Source of the DNA: Saccopteryx bilineata
Lineage: Eukaryota; Chordata; Mammalia; Chiroptera; Emballonuridae
Length of the DNA stretch: 64,000 nucleotides
Reading direction: 5' to 3'
Assembly: GCF_036850765.1 (NCBI RefSeq)
Contig: NC_089492.1
Span: 70,925,982-70,989,981 of the forward strand
Of this stretch, positions 59,690 through 64,000 are shown in pieces. The position numbers were made by a program, and so were the translations under genes. Below the pieces are notes generated by a model, which was given only the letters and a program-made list of their open reading frames with translations, made no database searches and was not told the DNA's origin. Each line of letters opens with the position of its first letter. Positions within the stretch are counted from its first letter, which is position 1.

Positions 59690-60345
59690 GAGACTCTGAT
59701 TTCATATCTCTGGTCCTGGGTTCTGACCCTCCCCTGACCTTTCCTCCCCTGGCATGCTGCTAGTCATACAGGTTAGACCCCCCTCAGCAGGGGCGGGGGG
59801 GGGGGGGGGGGGGGGGGGGGAGGGGGGAAATGCCCCTCGGGAGAACATCTAGGCCTCTGTTGTGTTTCAGCTCCAGGTCTAGAGAAGCAGCAGAAAGAGA
59901 CAAGCAAGCCTTTGGCTGACCTCAGGACCAGCTGCATTGACTAATGACCCCCTAGCACCAACCAATCAGCGGAGACCACGACCTTAAAAGGCTACACCTG
60001 GAGAGCACTCTCCCTCCCAGAGCACGTCCTTGCCTTTCCCTTCCCCCTTCTTCTTTTCTAAATCTCCCCTAGGCGTGCATCTCCTAAACTCTAAGGGTCC
60101 TCAGGAGACTGGCAAACAGGGGAGCAGTGGGCAGTAGCAGCTTGTCCCAGGCTAACTCCAGGTCCTGTCTCCAAGGCCCCCTTTTCTCTGACTTTCCAGT
60201 GTTGGCTTTTTTATCACTTCTGTTTTGGGCCCTTCCTTGTTTCCCTGTCCCCGGCTTCAATAAACTTACTCTCAAAATCACCTGAACTTGGGCTGTGAAT
60301 TTTTTCCAGCACAAAGTCAAGAACTCACGCACTACTGCTGGCCCT
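59690..60345 (+). mobile_element. Probable ERV1-type LTR fragment
   Basis: CCAAT box (aaccaatcagc, 59959-59969), TATA-like ttaaaagg about 25 bases on, AATAAA (ttcaataaacttactctc, near 60255) and a following 'gctgtgaattttttccagca'. This order is the U3-R-U5 layout of an LTR, plus orientation. The terminal TG/CA and target duplication were not found. Confidence 0.45.
59795..59820. repeat. G26 homopolymer
   Basis: Twenty-six consecutive G, preceded by GGGGC and followed by AGGGGGG. Confidence 0.9.
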
Positions 60346-60349
60346 GGGT

Positions 60350-60870
60350 AGACCCACAGGGCCAGGTAACACGAGCTGCTGATTTGCTAAGATGGTGCCG
60401 AGGAGCGTACCCTTGACCTTTCCAAGGACACACACACAGCAGGACGTCCCCGAGGCCAAACAGTGCCGAAGGTCAAAGGAACAAAGCCTAACCCTGATGA
60501 AACAGGTCAGTCCTCGCGATCCTGTCGCGCTTACACTTCTACATTCTCTCAGCCGAACTGTGTGGCCCAGGAGGCAGGAAGGGCCTCCCCAGTCTGGTGA
60601 CAGCAGCCGAGGCCCCCACAAAGGACTCCTGGGAACGTCTCCTCTCCATCTGCTGACTGTCGACCCACAGGATTTCAGATCAGCTCTGTCATCCTTACCT
60701 TTGCTTTCTGGCTTTTAAACTTTCTACAATTTGGAGTAAATAAAGCTGACTTGCTAGGGGGAGCCCTTTAATGTTGGGGGACACCAGGGAGCCTGGGGGC
60801 CTGCCCAGCTTTTGATAGTGCAGTATTAAGACTTTTGAACCCCGTCAGTCAGTTTTATTCAACACTTTTT
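60350..60870. other. Intergenic, no gene recognised
   Basis: Moderately GC-rich. A second AATAAA (gtaaataaagctgac, near 60740) hints at another LTR-like end, not resolved. Confidence 0.3.
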
Positions 60871-60872
60871 TT

Positions 60873-61036
60873 TTTATTCATTTTAGAAAGATGAGGGGGG
60901 GGGGAGAGAGAGAGAAGGACAGGGGGAGAAGCAGGAAGCATCAACTCCCATATGTGCCTTAACCAGGCAAGCCCAAGGTTTCGAACCAGCAACCTCAGTG
61001 TTCCAGGTTGATCCACTGCATCACCACAGGTCAGGC
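60873..61036 (-). mobile_element. SINE class C
   Basis: Reverse-oriented; tcaacactttttt / tcaacgcattttt flank it. Head complement catcaccacaggtcaggc. Confidence 0.88.
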
Positions 61037-61172
61037 TCAACGCATTTTTAAATATAGCTTTCCACCCAGCTGGGATGACTCCATGGTCTCCTCTCTCTTA
61101 TCCCTTTGTTTCACCCCATCAATGTTCCCTTTATTCACCTTATTTCTTAATAACCATTTAAAAACTTGATCC

Positions 61173-61363
61173 CTGGGGGCAGGGGGAGGGAAGGAGGGAG
61201 AGGGAGAGGGGGAGGGGCACAAAGAAAACTAGACATAATTGTTTGACAAGATAATTGAATGACAAGATAACCTGGACATGTTTTCTTTGAATATATGTAC
61301 CCTGATTTATTGATGTCACCCCATTAAAATTAATAAAAATTTATTTATTAAAAAAATAAAAAT
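61173..61363 (+). mobile_element. L1 3' end (very short)
   Basis: Only the G-rich 3' UTR, 'gataacctggacatgttttc', 'ccctgatttattgatgtcac' and an A-rich tail; the same terminal sequence as at 36-547 and 35466-35682. The duplication aacttgatcc (61163-61172) has its partner at 61779-61788, beyond the following SINE. Confidence 0.88.
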
Positions 61364-61778
61364 AGGCCCTGGCCGGTTGGCTCAGGGGTAGAGCATCGGC
61401 CTGGCATGCGGGGGACCCGGGTTCGATTCCCGGCCAGGGCACACAGGAGAAGCGCCCATCTGCTTCTCCACCCCCCCCCCCCTTCCTCTCTGTCTCTCTC
61501 TTCCCCTCCCGCAGCCAAGGCTCCATTGGAGCAAAGATGGCCCGGGCGCTGGGGATGGCTCCTTGGCCTCTGCCCCAGGCGCTAGAGTGGCTCTGGTCAT
61601 GGCAGAGTGACCCCCCAGAGGGGCAGAGCATCGCCCCCTGGTGGGCAGAGCGTCGCCCCTGGTGGGCGTGCCGGGTGGATCCCCGTTGGGCGCATGCGGG
61701 AGTCTGTCTGTCTCTCCCTGTTTCCAGCTTCGGAAAAATACAAAAAAAAATAAAAATAAAAATAAATAAAAAAATAAT
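61364..61778 (+). mobile_element. SINE class A in the L1 tail
   Basis: Complete class A copy with two-module 3' part. Exact CTCF-type core at 61633-61644 and a second weaker one at 61654-61665. It sits directly in the A-rich tail of the L1 at 61173-61363. Confidence 0.93.
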
Positions 61779-61789
61779 AACTTGATCCT

Positions 61790-62244
61790 CCTAAGATCAG
61801 TCCCTGGACTCTTCCCTCTGCCTCTCCCGTTCTCGTTAATTAACCTAATGTTTTTATGAGCTCCAGCAAGACCAGGCAGGGAAGCTCAGACCACGTATCT
61901 GATAAGGCTCCCAACTGTTGCTCAGCCAGGCAGCACCAAGGCTCTGGAAGGTGCCCGTGCACAAAAGGCCTCTAGCCACGGCAGTGCCATGACTCAGGTG
62001 ATGGGCATATCCAGTAGGTGACGATCCTGATCACCATGAAACCAGTCCCGCATGTTTGCATGTGAAGCCTATCAGTTGCCTCACCTGGGATGTTCCACTT
62101 GCATTTATAGAGGGAGTTGGGCAGGCAGCCTCCCCAGGATAAACAAGTCTGGCTGTGGCTTTTATCCCGTCTGCTGGCTGTTCCCTCAGGAGCAGCCTGC
62201 TTTGTGTCTGGATCATGGGTGGCCACCTGTCATTGTTCAGCAGT
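61790..62244. other. Intergenic, nothing recognised
   Basis: Unique-looking sequence. Overlapping short frames on both strands at 61972-62246 lack support. Confidence 0.45.
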
Positions 62245-62258
62245 GAGCCATGTGCCTT

Positions 62259-62448
62259 TTTTTATTTAAGCTTTTATTAATTTTACAGAGAGAGGAGAGG
62301 AGCAAGAAGTATCAACTCTAGCTGCTGCACTTAAATTGTTCAATGATTACTTGTCGTATGTGCCTTGACTGGGCAAGCCCAGGGCTTGGGACCGGCGATC
62401 TCAGAGTTCAGGTCGATGCTTTAACCTCTGTGCCACCACAGGCCAGCT
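62259..62448 (-). mobile_element. SINE class C, diverged
   Basis: Reverse-oriented; gagccatgtgcctt / gagccctgtgtctt at 62245-62258 and 62449-62462. Confidence 0.88.
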
Positions 62449-62797
62449 GAGCCCTGTGTCTTGTAGGAACCCAAACGCACTCTTCCACCTGTGGCTTTCA
62501 AAATCAAAGACACTGCCCTAAAATCACCCTCATAACCCATTTTAGTAACGGTCTTTAAGAAGCTGGGTGATAGCGATCCTGAAATCCCTGTCACGCTCTC
62601 CTCCTGCTTCCCACCATTTCTTGGTTCTTGCCCTCCCTGACACGGACTACCTCACTGGTGGCCAGAGGTCTTAGAGGTGTTCTCTGTTATCCCCACATAA
62701 TTTGTCCCTTTATAGGGGTTCAGAGGCCAGTGGCCTAAACTCAGAGCAATTGAAATCTGAGCTTGGTCTGTCATCAAGGTCCAGCCCAGTGCTCTCT

Positions 62798-63203
62798 CTT
62801 TTTTTTTTTTTTTTTTTTTTTTTGTATTTTTCTGAAGCTGGAAACGGGGAGACACAGTCAGACAGACTCCCGCATGCGCCCGACCGGGATCCACCCGGCA
62901 CTCTGCCCACCATGGGGCGACGCTCTGCCCACCAGGGGGCGATGCTCTGCCCCTCCGGGGCATCACTCTGCCGTGACCAGAGACACTCTAGCGCCTGGGG
63001 CAGAGGTCAAGGAGCCATCCCCAGCTCCCGGGCCATCTTTGCTCCAATGGAACCTTGGCTGCGGGAGGAGAAGAGAGAGACAGAGAGGAAGGGGGGGGTG
63101 GAGAAGCAAATGGATGCTTCTCCTATGTGCCCTGGCCGGGAATCGAACCCGGGTCCCCCACACGCCAGGCCGACGCTCTACCGCTGAGCCAACCGGCCAG
63201 GGC
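62798..63203 (-). mobile_element. SINE class A
   Basis: Reverse-oriented; cccagtgctctct / cccagcgctctct at 62785-62797 and 63204-63216. Exact CTCF-type core CCACCAGGGGGC at 62929-62940 and a second with one mismatch at 62908-62919. Confidence 0.94.
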
Positions 63204-63419
63204 CCCAGCGCTCTCTTTTAGTTCCACCTTAGTACAGATCACAGTGACCAAGGGGTGGCTTATCTCACTTCACGTTTCCTTAGGCATCAAGAGGACCAGC
63301 CCCAGGAGAGGATCTGTCTCTGAATTCCACTGGTAACTTTTACTTTTAGTGACTGAGTATAGCAGAGGCTGCTCCATGCATGGGTGAACATGTGGGCACC
63401 CAGGAACCGAATGTTTCCC

Positions 63420-63767
63420 TTTTTTTCTTTCTTTTTTTTTTTTACAGGGACAGAAAGAGAGTCAGAGAGAGGGATAGATAGGGACAGACAGACAGGAACG
63501 GAGAAAGATGAGAAGCATCAATCATCAGTTTTTCGTTGCGACACCTTAGTTGTTCATTGATTGCTTTTTCATATGTGCCTTGACCATGGGCCTTCAGCAG
63601 ACCGAGTAACCCCTTGCTCGAGTCAGCAACCTTGGGTCCAAGCTGGTGAGCTCTTTTTGCTCAAGCCAGATGAGCCCGCGCTCAAGCTGGCGACCCCGTG
63701 GTCTTGAACCTGGGTCCTTCCGCATCCCAGTCCAACGCTCTATCCACTGCGCCACCACATGATCAGG
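63420..63767 (-). mobile_element. SINE class B
   Basis: Reverse-oriented; perfect 13-bp duplication ccgaatgtttccc at 63407-63419 and 63768-63780. Confidence 0.95.
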
Positions 63768-64000
63768 CCGAATGTTTCCCCTTGACCCTTCCATCTTTCC
63801 TCTCCCCAAACCACGTTCCTGCAGCCAGGGCTGTCCGAGCACATCCTGCTTTTCTCACACCAACTAAAGGTAAACCTTTTCTCTATTCAGCTCCTCTGAC
63901 ACCAACTTTGTGACGTTTTGTTCTCTCCACACTGACCAACTCTTTGGACACTGACTGGGCGTCCTTCAATTCAATTCAATTTTGACACGAGCTACCAGGA

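Overview
The window is mammalian nuclear DNA, most probably from a bat of the suborder Yangochiroptera. The evidence is dozens of tRNA-derived, Ves-like SINEs (head CCCTGGCCGGTTGGCTCAG, B box GGTTCGATTCC), together with a Helitron derivative, TTAA-flanked piggyBac-type MITEs and several hAT elements with clean target duplications. That mix of recent DNA transposons is a bat signature among mammals. The SINE variants are not the Myotis type and might point to Emballonuridae, but this is a weak inference.

The only host gene I can prove is the 5' half of STAU2 (Staufen-2, double-stranded-RNA-binding protein), on the minus strand. Reading right to left: a CpG island at about 50.5-51.45 kb with a candidate non-coding exon 1 (donor at 50742); an exon with a short alternative start, MLQINQ (43613-43678); an exon with the MANPKEK start (18540-18670); the dsRBD1 exon (12647-12806); and the first dsRBD2 exon (3353-3488). 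The remaining STAU2 exons must lie left of position 1. All four coding junctions have GT-AG borders and matching phases. Splicing around 18540-18670 selects between two N-termini and creates an overlapping upstream ORF.

Everything from about 3.5 to 50 kb outside those exons is intron packed with repeats. I use four SINE classes: A (330-415 bp, with CATCTGCTTCTC and a CTCF-like core), B (about 350 bp, GGTGGCGCAGTGGATAGAG head and CATATGAGAAAGCAAT middle), C (180-250 bp, CCTGACCTGTGGTGGCGCAG head and GGGAGTTGATGCTTC) and D (short, older Ves-like copies). They sit in old and young L1 fragments, Tigger, hAT, piggyBac and Helitron pieces. The block at 27.6-31.1 kb is a minus-strand L1 split by a Tigger element and a Helitron, each in turn split by a SINE.

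Right of the CpG island (51.5-64 kb) is intergenic DNA with old LTRs, a solo LTR with a 5-bp duplication, two hAT elements 0.3 kb apart, a long G tract and more SINEs. I find no credible protein gene there. No tRNA, rRNA, CRISPR array or bacterial feature is present; long open frames are products of repeats or GC-rich composition.
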